Below, in pieces: positions 47,025 through 56,642 of a stretch of 64,000 nucleotides of DNA (its first letter is position 1; each line of letters opens with the position of its first letter). The position numbers and the translations under genes are program-made. The stretch lies in the NCBI RefSeq assembly GCF_002742265.1, contig NZ_MDGL01000194.1, positions 62,001-126,000 on the forward strand, given 5' to 3'. Source of the DNA: Maribacter sp. 4G9 (GTDB lineage Bacteria > Bacteroidota > Bacteroidia > Flavobacteriales > Flavobacteriaceae). The notes beneath the pieces were generated by a model. The model had not been told where the DNA came from. It did not search any database and worked only from the letters and a program-made list of their open reading frames with translations.

Positions 47025-47930
47025 ATGAGTAAATATTATTTAAATTATTTAGATGAACTTGAGGCAGAGGCTATTTATGTGCTTCGTGAAGTATGGGCCC
47101 AGTTTCAAAATCCTGTAATTCTTTTTTCAGGAGGTAAAGATTCTATCCTTGTAACACATTTGGCTAAAAAAGCATTTTATCCCGCCAAGATTCCCTTTCC
47201 ATTAATGCATGTAGATACGGGTCACAATTTCCCCGAAACCATAAAATTCAGGGATGACACTTTAAAAGAGCTTGGAGTAAACCTTATTGTCGGTTCAGTT
47301 CAAGAATCTATTGACCAAGGAAGGGTAGCGGAAGAAAAAGGAAAAAATGCTACGCGAAATGCACTACAAATAACCACCTTGTTGGATGCTATTGAAACCA
47401 ATAAGGTAGACTGTGCTATTGGTGGTGGACGAAGGGATGAAGAAAAGGCACGGGCCAAAGAACGGTTCTTTTCCCACCGTGATGATTTCGGGCAATGGGA
47501 TCCAAAAAATCAAAGGCCTGAGCTTTGGAATCTTTTTAATGGCAAACATTTTGAAGGAGAGCACTTTAGGGCATTTCCTATAAGTAATTGGACTGAAATG
47601 GACGTCTGGAATTACATCTGCAGAGAAAATATTGCCATTCCTTCTTTATATTTTGCCCATGAACGCGAGGTTGTCTGGAGAAGTGACTCTTGGATTCCAA
47701 ACTCGGAATTTCTAAAATTAGAAGAAGGAGAGAAAATAGTTACTAAAAAAATCAGGTTCAGGACTTTAGGAGATATTACTATAACCGGAGGCATTGAATC
47801 TGATGCAGATACTCTTGAAAAGATTGCCGAGGAAGTGTCGGGCATGAGACAAACCGAGAGAGGAAACAGAACAGACGATAAACGATCTGAAAGCGCCATG
47901 GAAGATAGAAAAAGACAAGGGTATTTTTAA
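47025..47930 (+). CDS. cysD: Sulfate adenylyltransferase subunit 2
   Basis: A 301-residue PAPS-reductase-fold ATP pyrophosphatase. The SGGKDS P-loop, the PLMHVDTGHNFPETI stretch, GGGRRDEEKARAKER and LWNLFNGKH are typical of CysD. It makes APS from ATP and sulfate together with CysN, whose gene starts one base after its stop. Confidence 0.97.
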   Translation: MSKYYLNYLDELEAEAIYVLREVWAQFQNPVILFSGGKDSILVTHLAKKAFYPAKIPFPLMHVDTGHNFPETIKFRDDTLKELGVNLIVGSVQESIDQGRVAEEKGKNATRNALQITTLLDAIETNKVDCAIGGGRRDEEKARAKERFFSHRDDFGQWDPKNQRPELWNLFNGKHFEGEHFRAFPISNWTEMDVWNYICRENIAIPSLYFAHEREVVWRSDSWIPNSEFLKLEEGEKIVTKKIRFRTLGDITITGGIESDADTLEKIAEEVSGMRQTERGNRTDDKRSESAMEDRKRQGYF

Positions 47931-47931
47931 A

Positions 47932-49197
47932 ATGAAAAAAATGGAACTAAACAACAACCAATTATTACGATTTACGACTGCCGGTAGTGTGGACGATGGG
48001 AAAAGTACCCTTATAGGCAGGTTGCTCTATGATTCAAAATCTATTTTTGAAGATCAATTACAGGCCATTGAAAATACCAGTCAAAAGAAGGGACATGAAG
48101 GTGTCGATTTAGCTTTGTTCACTGATGGGCTTAAAGATGAACGCGAACAGGGAATAACCATTGATGTAGCCTATAGATACTTTACAACACCTAAACGTAA
48201 ATTTATAATTGCTGATACACCAGGCCATATCCAGTATACTAGAAATATGGTTACTGGTGCATCCACTGCCAATGCTGCGATAATATTGGTTGATGCTAGG
48301 CACGGGGTTATCGAGCAAACTAAAAGACACTCTTTTATTGCTTCACTCCTACAAATTCCACATTTAGTTGTTTGTATCAACAAAATGGATTTGGTTGATT
48401 TCCAAGAAAAGGTTTATGATAACATCGTAGCCCAATATCAGGACTTTGCCTCAAAATTACTTGTACAAGATGTCCGTTTTATTCCTATGAGTGCTCTACT
48501 TGGAGACAATGTTGTAAATAAGTCGGAAAATATGACATGGTACCATGGAGCACCTTTACTACATACCTTAGAAACCATTCATATAAGTAGTGATTTTAAT
48601 AGCGTAGATGCTCGTTTCCCTGTACAGACCGTGTTACGACCCCAAAGAGAGGGTTTTATTGATTACCGCGGTTATGCCGGCCGCATATCCAGTGGTATCT
48701 TTAGACCTGGAGATGAGGTCACCGTTATGCCATCTGGTTTTACCTCAAAAGTTAAAACCGTAGAAGGTCCAAAGGGAGAATTAACCGAAGCGTATGCACC
48801 TATGTCTATTTCCATGACCCTTGAAGATGATATTGATATTAGTAGAGGTGATATGATTGTGCGTTCAAATAACAAACCAGAACCTGCACAAGACCTGGAA
48901 GTTATGCTTTGCTGGATGAACAATTCCTCCGCACGCCCAAGAGCAAAATATCTAGTAAGGCACACTACAAACGAGCAGACTGCGATGATAAAGGAAATAA
49001 TGTACAAAATAGATATAGAGACTTTAGGGCGTAACTTTGATGATAAGGAGATTCGAATGAATGACATTCTCAAAGTAAAAATAAGGACTACAAAACCATT
49101 AATGATTGACTCCTATAGGGAAAATAGGGCCACAGGTAGTTTAATTTTGATTGATGAAACAACGAATGAAACAGTTGCAGCAGGGATGATAATTTAA
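47932..49197 (+). CDS. cysN: Sulfate adenylyltransferase subunit 1 (GTPase)
   Basis: A 421-residue EF-Tu-like GTPase. G1 is GSVDDGKSTLIGR (19-31), then GITIDVAYRYF, DTPGHIQYTRNM and NKMDLVDF, followed by two beta-barrel domains. It ends soon after these domains, so no CysC kinase is fused, in agreement with the separate cysC gene. Its GTP hydrolysis drives APS synthesis. It is last in the cys run. No cysH, cysI or cysJ follows. Confidence 0.97.
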   Translation: MKKMELNNNQLLRFTTAGSVDDGKSTLIGRLLYDSKSIFEDQLQAIENTSQKKGHEGVDLALFTDGLKDEREQGITIDVAYRYFTTPKRKFIIADTPGHIQYTRNMVTGASTANAAIILVDARHGVIEQTKRHSFIASLLQIPHLVVCINKMDLVDFQEKVYDNIVAQYQDFASKLLVQDVRFIPMSALLGDNVVNKSENMTWYHGAPLLHTLETIHISSDFNSVDARFPVQTVLRPQREGFIDYRGYAGRISSGIFRPGDEVTVMPSGFTSKVKTVEGPKGELTEAYAPMSISMTLEDDIDISRGDMIVRSNNKPEPAQDLEVMLCWMNNSSARPRAKYLVRHTTNEQTAMIKEIMYKIDIETLGRNFDDKEIRMNDILKVKIRTTKPLMIDSYRENRATGSLILIDETTNETVAAGMII

Positions 49198-49467
49198 TTG
49201 ATAATTGATTTTTTGAGTAAACTTTATTTCAGAAAAAAGATTAGGATATTCTGATAGGTAAGTCCTTAAAATAAAATTAAAAAATTCATCTTAAGATATG
49301 GAAAAATAATTTGATATCAACAAAATTGGTTAATCCCTGAATTTTAGAAATTAAACTCTTTTAATACTGGGTTTTCATAAATCCCTTTTTCATCTAATAT
49401 TATTTATACTTTTTCATAAATACTAATTCTTAAATTTTAATTAGTAAACAACAATTTCTCTTTCATA

Positions 49468-50376
49468 ATGAAATATATATACATAACAGGGCGTGGTCGC
49501 AGTGGCAGTACAGTGATTGATGCCATGTTGGGTAACTCCAAATCCATTGAAAGTGTGGGCGAATTAGTCTCCGGAATGGGAAGAATTAATGCAATGTGCA
49601 GTTGTGGAAAAATGATGAAGGATTGTAATTATTGGATAGAAATTCGAAATGATTTCGAATCAAAATTTTCTAAAAACTGGGATGAATTTTCTAGGGATAC
49701 TGTAAAATCCGGACATATCAAATACTTTCTATCCACATTATTTAGCAATTCCACATTTTATAAGGTCTTGGCAAAAGACACCCAATTATTTACCAAAATA
49801 TTATTACAAGGGGTAGGTAAAAAAGCTCTTCTAGATTCGTCAAAAAATCCTAATAGGGCATTATTCTTAGCCAAATTTTATTCAGACTCTAAAATTATAC
49901 ATTTGGTAAAACACCCTGATGGTGTAGCTGCAAGCAAATATAAATTTATCGGAAGAGGTAAGGGTTACAAATTTTTAAGAAGAACTTATCTTAATCCCAA
50001 ACTTGCGCCATTATATATGACCGTAGAGGCTATTTCTTGGATGGTAGGAAACTCCATGATAGGGCTTATAAAATGGATTAAGCCGGATAAGGTTATGATT
50101 GTAAAATATGAAGATTTTGGGTCAAGACCTGAATTTATATTCAAGAAGCTTTCGAGGTTCTTAGATATAGACCTCACTGAAATTCAGAATGCCGTAACCA
50201 ATGGTCATCCTTTGACTTTTGGCCACACAATTGGTGGTAACGGTGTTAGAAACGAAGAAACATTTGTTTTCAACACAACCAAAGGGAAAAAAAGACCAAT
50301 GCCAGCTTTTTATAAGTTGTTAATTAGAATATTTTGTTGGCCTCTTATGCTTCTTTATGGGTATAAAATTATTTGA
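49468..50376 (+). CDS. PAPS-dependent sulfotransferase, CSCG type
   Basis: A 302-residue sulfotransferase. The 5'-phosphosulfate loop is TGRGRSGSTVIDAMLGN (about 7-23), and the probable 3'-phosphate region is LVKHPDGVAASKY. A cysteine cluster, CSCGKMMKDCNYW (C44, C46, C53), is also found in the protein at 58097. Such enzymes transfer sulfate from PAPS to a sugar hydroxyl or amine. The substrate is presumably the capsule polymer or its repeat unit. It is the first gene after cysN, 270 bp downstream, with no visible terminator between. Confidence 0.85.
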   Translation: MKYIYITGRGRSGSTVIDAMLGNSKSIESVGELVSGMGRINAMCSCGKMMKDCNYWIEIRNDFESKFSKNWDEFSRDTVKSGHIKYFLSTLFSNSTFYKVLAKDTQLFTKILLQGVGKKALLDSSKNPNRALFLAKFYSDSKIIHLVKHPDGVAASKYKFIGRGKGYKFLRRTYLNPKLAPLYMTVEAISWMVGNSMIGLIKWIKPDKVMIVKYEDFGSRPEFIFKKLSRFLDIDLTEIQNAVTNGHPLTFGHTIGGNGVRNEETFVFNTTKGKKRPMPAFYKLLIRIFCWPLMLLYGYKII

Positions 50377-50680
50377 TTTTATCGAATTTTTTTCAGCTTA
50401 GACTGGATTTCCACTAAGCAATATAAAAAATATTTATACTTACTACTTCTAATAGCTTATTTTTTGAGTAGAGAAATGACCTGACACTAAAGAAGCCTTT
50501 GTTATTTAACAATTTTTGAATATTATTTTTTGAATTAATTATTGCACATACTCAATATAAGTATAACGCTGTAGCCTATAATCGATAAGGAGGTAATTTA
50601 TATTTGATAATTTGACAAATTTGGTCCTAAATCAAAATGTAATTTTAATGAAATGTTTAAGAACTTAAGTCACTTTAACT
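50377..50680. other. Intergenic gap before the lyase-like gene
   Basis: This 304 bp region between convergent genes is very AT-rich. I see no gene, no clear stem-loop and no repeat. Confidence 0.45.
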
Positions 50681-51832
50681 TTAGTCCCTACCAGGAACAA
50701 CATCCTCATAAGTTCCTGGACCTTTCCAAACCCTATATTCATCAAAATAAACATTCCCTTTTGGAGTATTTTTAGAGGACCAATAAACTCCTATTGTGTG
50801 CTTAATCTCACCTGTGTATGGAATACCACTTACATTGGCATAACGATAAGTTGTAGTACCAGTCTTATCAACAATTTTTTCACCGTTAACCCATATTTCC
50901 AAAAATCCATCCGTAGGGTCTAACTCCCAATGTATAACAATATCAATCCATTCATCCAACTTATAATTAAAATAAGTATTTTCAGTACCTGTACTCGCAC
51001 CACTACTTTGTATTTCATCGACCATCTTTTTATCAGTTGAAGTAGCAAAATACATTTTACCTTGAGGTCCTTGTCTTAAAGTCACAGGGTTGACACCTCC
51101 ATAATCAGGAGAACCTTCCGGGCGCATATTTCTAAACTGTGCATAAACCCTAGAATTTTCGGCAGCCTCCTTAACCTTAATGGAAAAGCCGATCCAATGT
51201 TCGTCCCAGCTTGATACTCTATTTCTGTGAAGCTCATTTCTGGTAATATTGTCATTATAATCACCTAGCCATACTGCGCGTTTACCTTTTCTAGCATCAT
51301 TTGTTACTCTAGGCTCACCTCTATTGGATTCATATTCCCATTTGTTATCACCTGAACCGGTTAAATTCCATTGGTCCGTTTCAAAATCTGAATACCAAAT
51401 CAGTTTGCCCTTATTTGTAATAGTCACACTTCCAGTTTCCGTACTAACAGATGAGTCATCATTAACAGCTTCAGTAGTATAACTAAAAGTATCCGAAAAC
51501 TCTTCTGCTTCTGTAACCTCAACCCTTGGCACATAAGTCAAGGTATTATTTTCATTTATAGTCACATTACCATTTTCGGGAGTAGAAGTTTCGGAAATTA
51601 CAACATTTCCCAATTCATTGAACCGGTCATTATTTAAAACGTCCAATACTATGCTATTGGAACTTTTAAGAAAAAATTCGTCATTAACTACATATTTTTG
51701 AATATCAATACTTTGATCTCTGTTAATGACATAGTCAGATAGTAAGTCCGCATCCTTACTACAGGACTGAAAAAAAAGAATAAGACATAAAAGACAAGCC
51801 ATGCGTGTTGGATTTAGTAGGTTTCGCATCAT
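50681..51832 (-). CDS. Lipoprotein with Ig-like and heparin-lyase-like domain
   Basis: A 383-residue lipoprotein (lipobox FQSC, C24). Residues about 45-140 look like a cadherin/Ig-type repeat (DVLNNDRF, NGNVTINENNTLTYVP). Residues about 145-380 resemble the polysaccharide lyase fold of heparin lyase I and relatives: LIWYSDFETD, NELHRNR, HWIGFSIKVKE and YFDEYRVWKG. Such proteins cleave uronic-acid polymers. It is probably on the outer surface and may trim or release the locus' own polymer. Family choice is by eye. Confidence 0.65.
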   Translation of the reverse strand: MMRNLLNPTRMACLLCLILFFQSCSKDADLLSDYVINRDQSIDIQKYVVNDEFFLKSSNSIVLDVLNNDRFNELGNVVISETSTPENGNVTINENNTLTYVPRVEVTEAEEFSDTFSYTTEAVNDDSSVSTETGSVTITNKGKLIWYSDFETDQWNLTGSGDNKWEYESNRGEPRVTNDARKGKRAVWLGDYNDNITRNELHRNRVSSWDEHWIGFSIKVKEAAENSRVYAQFRNMRPEGSPDYGGVNPVTLRQGPQGKMYFATSTDKKMVDEIQSSGASTGTENTYFNYKLDEWIDIVIHWELDPTDGFLEIWVNGEKIVDKTGTTTYRYANVSGIPYTGEIKHTIGVYWSSKNTPKGNVYFDEYRVWKGPGTYEDVVPGRD

Positions 51833-52362
51833 GGTAAAGTTAATTAAACAAGATTTAGGAATTTAAAAAATTGGGTTTTTTTTATTTAACGCTGAAATTT
51901 TACAATAACGATGTAAATGTGTGTTTTTTCGATGAACTGCAGTTATTGATCCTCAATATTACGAGTATAGATTACTTTTTGGATTAAAAAAAAATCTGTT
52001 TTCGATAAAAAGCATTTTTTTTTAACATTTCATTATATTTTGCCTTTTTTAATAAACTTTCTACCTATGCAATAAATTAAAAAGGATTAAAAATTGCCAA
52101 CTTAATTTTGGCTTCTAGGTTTTGGATTGTCAAAGCAATAAATATGCTCTATCGGTAACCAGAAAGCTGATTGTTTTAAAATAGAATTTGACAAATCATA
52201 TTTAAGGTGGAGTTTTAACAACATTTATTGAAACTATTCGTTCATTAATGGCGTACTAAAAGCCGTGATTACTAAATTTGATGCCACGAATTATTCTAAA
52301 TAACTGTACCTCGTTAAGAGTACTTGGTAATTTTTTCGTCTCTTTTATAAACACTAGTTTAA
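51833..52362. other. AT-rich intergenic region
   Basis: This 530 bp divergent region contains many A and T runs and no credible gene, repeat or promoter pair that I can support. It should hold the start signals for the lyase-like gene and the GT4 gene. Confidence 0.4.
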
Positions 52363-53499
52363 ATGAATCTTCTACATATTAATGCATACTATATAGATAA
52401 TCATCTTTATTCCCAGTTGTACAAAACCTTGGACTCAGAACTTCAGCAAAAAGTTTACATTCCTATCAAAAAAGACAGAGTAGCCGAAAATGTAGTAGAG
52501 TTAAAACAGGGTGAACTTATATTTGAACAGGTAATCAAACCTGTTCATAAGTACAATTATTTCAAAAAAATTAAAGAAATAACCTCTTCGCTTATCGAAA
52601 AGAACGTGCATGAAAACATTGATTTTATTCATGCGCACAATCTATTTACTGATGGTGTAATTGCCTATAACTTAAAAAAGAAATTTGGAATCAAATACAT
52701 AGTTGCGATAAGAACCACTGATATAGAATTACAATATAAATATATGTATCATAGAAGGGCTAGGGTTAAGAAGGTACTTGAAGATGCAGAACAAATTATT
52801 TTTATTTCCCCTAATTACAGAGATAAATTCTTAACTATGTTAAGTGAATCCTTTATTGCAAGAATAAAAAATAAGATAAAAATTGTTCCAAATGGAATAG
52901 ACGATTTCTGGCTTAACAATCAAAAAAAACCAACTGCTAAATCTCTAGAAAAGAAAGTTCACCTATTATACGTAGGACAAATCATGCAAAGGAAAAATGT
53001 TTTTCCTTTAATGGAAGCAATAAATTTATTGAACACAAAAAAAGGGGAAGAAAAATATGATTTAACAATAATAGGTGGGGCAAACACTTACGAAAAAGAG
53101 TTTTACAATTCATTTCTTAGCACTATAAAACAATTTAATTGGGTCAAGTACAAGGGTGTAATAAAAGACAAGAAAATGCTACTTCAAGAATATAGAAACT
53201 GCGATATTTTCGCCATGCCAGCCAAAGGTGAACTATTTGGGCTTGTATACATTGAAGCTTTGTCCCAAGGAAAGCCCGTTATATATGCAAAGGGTGAGGG
53301 GATTAATGGATTTTTGGAAGGGAAACAAGTGGGAAAATCGGTTGACCCAGACGACTTAGAAGATATTTGTGATGGAATTATATATTTAAAGGAAAATTAT
53401 ATTTCGTTCAATGATTTTTCAGAAGTTGTTGAACCTTTTAATTGGAACAGAATAGCTAACCTTTATAAATCAATGTACCAGAAAGATGAACAGGATTGA
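52363..53499 (+). CDS. GT4 glycosyltransferase
   Basis: A 378-residue GT-B glycosyltransferase. The C-terminal domain has KIVPNGIDDFW, LLYVGQIMQRKNVF and the donor-site stretch PAKGELFGLVYIEALSQGKPVIYA with the conserved glutamates. It adds a sugar during repeat-unit assembly; the sugars are unknown. Its end overlaps the next gene by 14 bp. Confidence 0.88.
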   Translation: MNLLHINAYYIDNHLYSQLYKTLDSELQQKVYIPIKKDRVAENVVELKQGELIFEQVIKPVHKYNYFKKIKEITSSLIEKNVHENIDFIHAHNLFTDGVIAYNLKKKFGIKYIVAIRTTDIELQYKYMYHRRARVKKVLEDAEQIIFISPNYRDKFLTMLSESFIARIKNKIKIVPNGIDDFWLNNQKKPTAKSLEKKVHLLYVGQIMQRKNVFPLMEAINLLNTKKGEEKYDLTIIGGANTYEKEFYNSFLSTIKQFNWVKYKGVIKDKKMLLQEYRNCDIFAMPAKGELFGLVYIEALSQGKPVIYAKGEGINGFLEGKQVGKSVDPDDLEDICDGIIYLKENYISFNDFSEVVEPFNWNRIANLYKSMYQKDEQD

Positions 53500-54742
53500 A
53501 AAATTTGTCTATGACCAAGTAAAAAGTAATCCAAGGGTAAAACAGAGTATACGCAATTTATACCAATCCTTTTTTGATTTTCTGCCAAACAAAAAGAATT
53601 TTTCAATCAACGAGATTGATTTTAAGGAAGGGTTTTTCTATGGTTTTCATGATATTTCTCCTTTTTCTAAGGATGATTCCAAGCTCTTGGCCAATAAATT
53701 GACCATACCTTTAAGAATGCCTGAATTAGGTGATGTTTTGGAGGTAGGTTATTTTAATCTAGAAAATGGCTTAAGTGATTTTGTCAAAATTGATGCTACT
53801 CACGCTTGGAACTATCACAAAGGCTGCAGATTACAATGGCTTAAAGAAAATATTGTTATTTATAACGATGCAGATGGAGACGAACTAATTTCCAGTATTT
53901 ATGATATAAATTCAAATATCAAAAAATCATTATCCTTTCCAATTGATTCTGTTTCACCTTGCGGAGAATATATTGCAACCTTCAGTTACGGCAGACTTGA
54001 AAAATTAATGCCTGGCTATGGTTACCGAACTTTTGATGATGATAATTATATACAGGAAAAATTACCTGAAAATACTGGTTTGTTTTTAGGAAACACCAAT
54101 GAAAACACTAAAGAACTGCTTGTTAGCTTAAGTCAATTATCCAAAATTGGCGAATTAAATCCTGAAGATTTAAATTGTCATCATTATGTAACCCATTCCC
54201 TATTTTCTCCTGATGGTAAATATATTTCCTTCCTACATAGGTGGGTAGATATCAACTATACTTCTAAAAGACATACGAGATTACTAACAATTAACTTGGA
54301 ATCAAGAGAGTGTTATATTTCCCCAACGAATGATATGGTTTCACATTATGTGTGGAATGATCAAAATCAAATCATAGCCTATTCCAGAATAGGCGATAAA
54401 GACAGTCATGTTTTATTTGAGGAACCAACTTTACAAAAATATAGAAGAATTGCGTATCCCGCACTAAATTCTGACGGTCATCAGAGTTTTATTTCCAGTA
54501 ATTCATTTGTAACCGATACCTATCCAGATAAATTTAGAATGGCCAATTTGTACAAAGTTAATTGTATTACCAATGAAGTTACTCTGTTGGCTAAACTTAA
54601 CTCTTATAAAAAATTTCAATCACTACCTCCCGACAGACATTGGTGTTGCGATTTGCACCCCAGAATGAACCCAAAGGGCGATACAGTATGTTTTGATTCT
54701 GTGCACACTGGTAAGAGAGCTATTTGCGTTATGAAGATTTAA
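53486..54742 (+). CDS. Beta-propeller protein, oligogalacturonate-lyase-like, unknown role
   Basis: A 418-residue protein without signal peptide. It has WD40/TolB-like strands such as FSPDGKYISFLHRW and a C-terminal DLHPRMNPKGDTVCFDS, which together recall PL22 oligogalacturonate-lyase-like propellers. Several histidines (NCHHYVTH, HWCCDLH) could bind metal. It overlaps the upstream GT4 gene by 14 bp, so it belongs to repeat-unit synthesis or control. I cannot say whether it is an enzyme or a binding protein. Confidence 0.55.
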   Translation: MNRIEKFVYDQVKSNPRVKQSIRNLYQSFFDFLPNKKNFSINEIDFKEGFFYGFHDISPFSKDDSKLLANKLTIPLRMPELGDVLEVGYFNLENGLSDFVKIDATHAWNYHKGCRLQWLKENIVIYNDADGDELISSIYDINSNIKKSLSFPIDSVSPCGEYIATFSYGRLEKLMPGYGYRTFDDDNYIQEKLPENTGLFLGNTNENTKELLVSLSQLSKIGELNPEDLNCHHYVTHSLFSPDGKYISFLHRWVDINYTSKRHTRLLTINLESRECYISPTNDMVSHYVWNDQNQIIAYSRIGDKDSHVLFEEPTLQKYRRIAYPALNSDGHQSFISSNSFVTDTYPDKFRMANLYKVNCITNEVTLLAKLNSYKKFQSLPPDRHWCCDLHPRMNPKGDTVCFDSVHTGKRAICVMKI

Positions 54743-54758
54743 TTCTTGGTTTTATTTG

Positions 54759-55487
54759 CTAAGAAAATAAATATCTAAACTCAAAAATTAGATAATAGCC
54801 TATTTTATCCAAATAATTTGTTTTCCGCCTCATTCTTTCTAAGTCTCTTTCTATGGAATGATTCAAGTAATTTTTATAATCACCTATTTCACCTTTTCTA
54901 AAAAACCATTTTCGATCGGATTTTTCCCTTACCTTTTTAATACTGTTGAGTTCAATTATCCGCTTTATTTCTTCATCATTTATTGATACTCCCAGAAATT
55001 CCGTAAATCTCTTTAATTCTTCTGCCGTATCGCTTTTTAATGACTCAAAGGACGAGTGAAAAACATTCTCACTATAAGGAGCCCAATTCTCATTGTATTT
55101 AATTAGTTGAACTGCTTTATATCGACCTACTAACCAATAATAGGTACTAAAGGAAGGTTTAAAAGCACGAACATTAATGAAATGATTATAATGGGATACA
55201 AGAGCATCCCTAATATCACGATTGATCATAAAAATCTTCACATCATCCACATTACTTGTAAGTATGTCAATTTGCTTTCTTTTATAGATATGTGCCTTTG
55301 CTAAAAAATGTTTTGTTTTTATCTCATTTGATTTGATAATATCGGCCAATCTATTTTGATCAATAAAACTGTCTTGATCTTTACTTCTAAACGACTTTGG
55401 TAATGGCTGAAATTCCAATACATTTTTTAATAAGTTTCTTTGCCAGGTTGAACCTGATTTAAATGCCCCATTTGCTATTACTAACAT
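54759..55487 (-). CDS. PAPS-dependent sulfotransferase, cytosolic (SULT-like) type
   Basis: A 242-residue sulfotransferase. The N-terminal loop NGAFKSGSTWQRNLL binds the 5'-phosphosulfate, MINRDIRDALVSHYNHF holds the 3'-phosphate site, and the end of the family motif appears as RKGEIGDYKNYL. It is short but complete. It converges on the beta-propeller gene with 16 bp between, and is on the same strand as three more polysaccharide genes. Confidence 0.88.
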   Translation of the reverse strand: MLVIANGAFKSGSTWQRNLLKNVLEFQPLPKSFRSKDQDSFIDQNRLADIIKSNEIKTKHFLAKAHIYKRKQIDILTSNVDDVKIFMINRDIRDALVSHYNHFINVRAFKPSFSTYYWLVGRYKAVQLIKYNENWAPYSENVFHSSFESLKSDTAEELKRFTEFLGVSINDEEIKRIIELNSIKKVREKSDRKWFFRKGEIGDYKNYLNHSIERDLERMRRKTNYLDKIGYYLIFEFRYLFS

Positions 55488-55634
55488 AGAATCTATATTG
55501 TTTTGTTACTTGTAAAATTACTTTTAGAAATTTAATGTCTACTCTGCTATTTAAGATTTGTACTTTAGTACAATTGAAATTACCCAGACAAAACTTTTAA
55601 TTAAAAAAACACCAAGTTTAAATAATTGTTGTTT

Positions 55635-56591
55635 CTATTTTAAATGAATTGTGCAAAACAATTTATTCTCACCACTACCAGAGGGTTTACCATAAGTTTC
55701 CGAATACCACTTATTAAAATACCCGCCATATTGATTTGCCAGTTCTAAAATCATATCGTGGTACTTTTCTTTTAATAAGTTTAAAACCAATGGAGGACAA
55801 TCCAATTCTATTGATTTATTTACAATCTCTTTGGTCGGCGAATCATCTCCCTTAAGAGATTCTTTAAAACCTTCATTAGTTTCCTTACCGGTAGTGATAA
55901 ACTGAATCACTTCCTCAAGCAATTGTTCCGGTGACTCAATAATCGCATCATAGAAACCTAGTAAAATTTGTTCTTTTGGAAAGACACTACTAAAGTTCTC
56001 TATTGTTCTTAAATAGTTGGACCTAAGTTCTTGACCCTCCCCCTCTATGAACTCAATAATTTCCTTTTCAGTAACATCATCAAGTGTAAAGCCTTTTATT
56101 TTCTTCTTTATATGTCTAAAATGTGACCATGCTCTATCCACTGGGTTTCTAAGCATAAAAATTAGTTTTGCATTTGGTGATAAAGCATACATACGAGAAA
56201 CATCTTCCTTATTTAACATTGAGTAACTTGGGGTGATTTCACCCTTTGTTCCGGAATATCTATTAAATATGGATTTATACCATTCATCGTTGTAGTTTGA
56301 AAAATACCATCTTAAGAAGAAACCAACATTTTGGAAGTTTCCCCTAAATATGGACGAAAAGATTGCTCTACCCGCCCTTTCAAGATATGATAAGCTGAAA
56401 ATTCTATCTTTTACTTTAGATTTAGATAAGAAATTAGGTGATAAATATTTGGTATTCCTATCAAAATAATGAAATTCCTTAACCGGAGGAATTGAAAACC
56501 CGGGCGTTTTAGACAAGTTATAATACAACCAGGATGTACCTGCTTTTTGAGCCCCAATTCCCCAAAAATTAATAGGTTGATTATTTTTCAT
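55635..56591 (-). CDS. PAPS-dependent sulfotransferase, heparan-type
   Basis: A 318-residue sulfotransferase with the opening FWGIGAQKAGTSWLYYNLS, the PPVKEFHYFD stretch and MLRNPVDRAWSHFRH as the 3'-phosphate site, a layout like heparan-sulfate O/N-sulfotransferase domains. It differs clearly from the other three sulfotransferases here, so several positions of the polymer may be modified. Confidence 0.9.
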   Translation of the reverse strand: MKNNQPINFWGIGAQKAGTSWLYYNLSKTPGFSIPPVKEFHYFDRNTKYLSPNFLSKSKVKDRIFSLSYLERAGRAIFSSIFRGNFQNVGFFLRWYFSNYNDEWYKSIFNRYSGTKGEITPSYSMLNKEDVSRMYALSPNAKLIFMLRNPVDRAWSHFRHIKKKIKGFTLDDVTEKEIIEFIEGEGQELRSNYLRTIENFSSVFPKEQILLGFYDAIIESPEQLLEEVIQFITTGKETNEGFKESLKGDDSPTKEIVNKSIELDCPPLVLNLLKEKYHDMILELANQYGGYFNKWYSETYGKPSGSGENKLFCTIHLK

Positions 56592-56642
56592 GATTAAATT
56601 AGATTTTATATTTTTTATTTCAGGAGTTCTTAGCTCTATATT

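Noticed and set aside
46433-49197. cys genes as part of normal cysteine synthesis
   Set aside because: No reductase genes follow and sulfotransferases do, so I favour sulfation, though both uses cannot be excluded.
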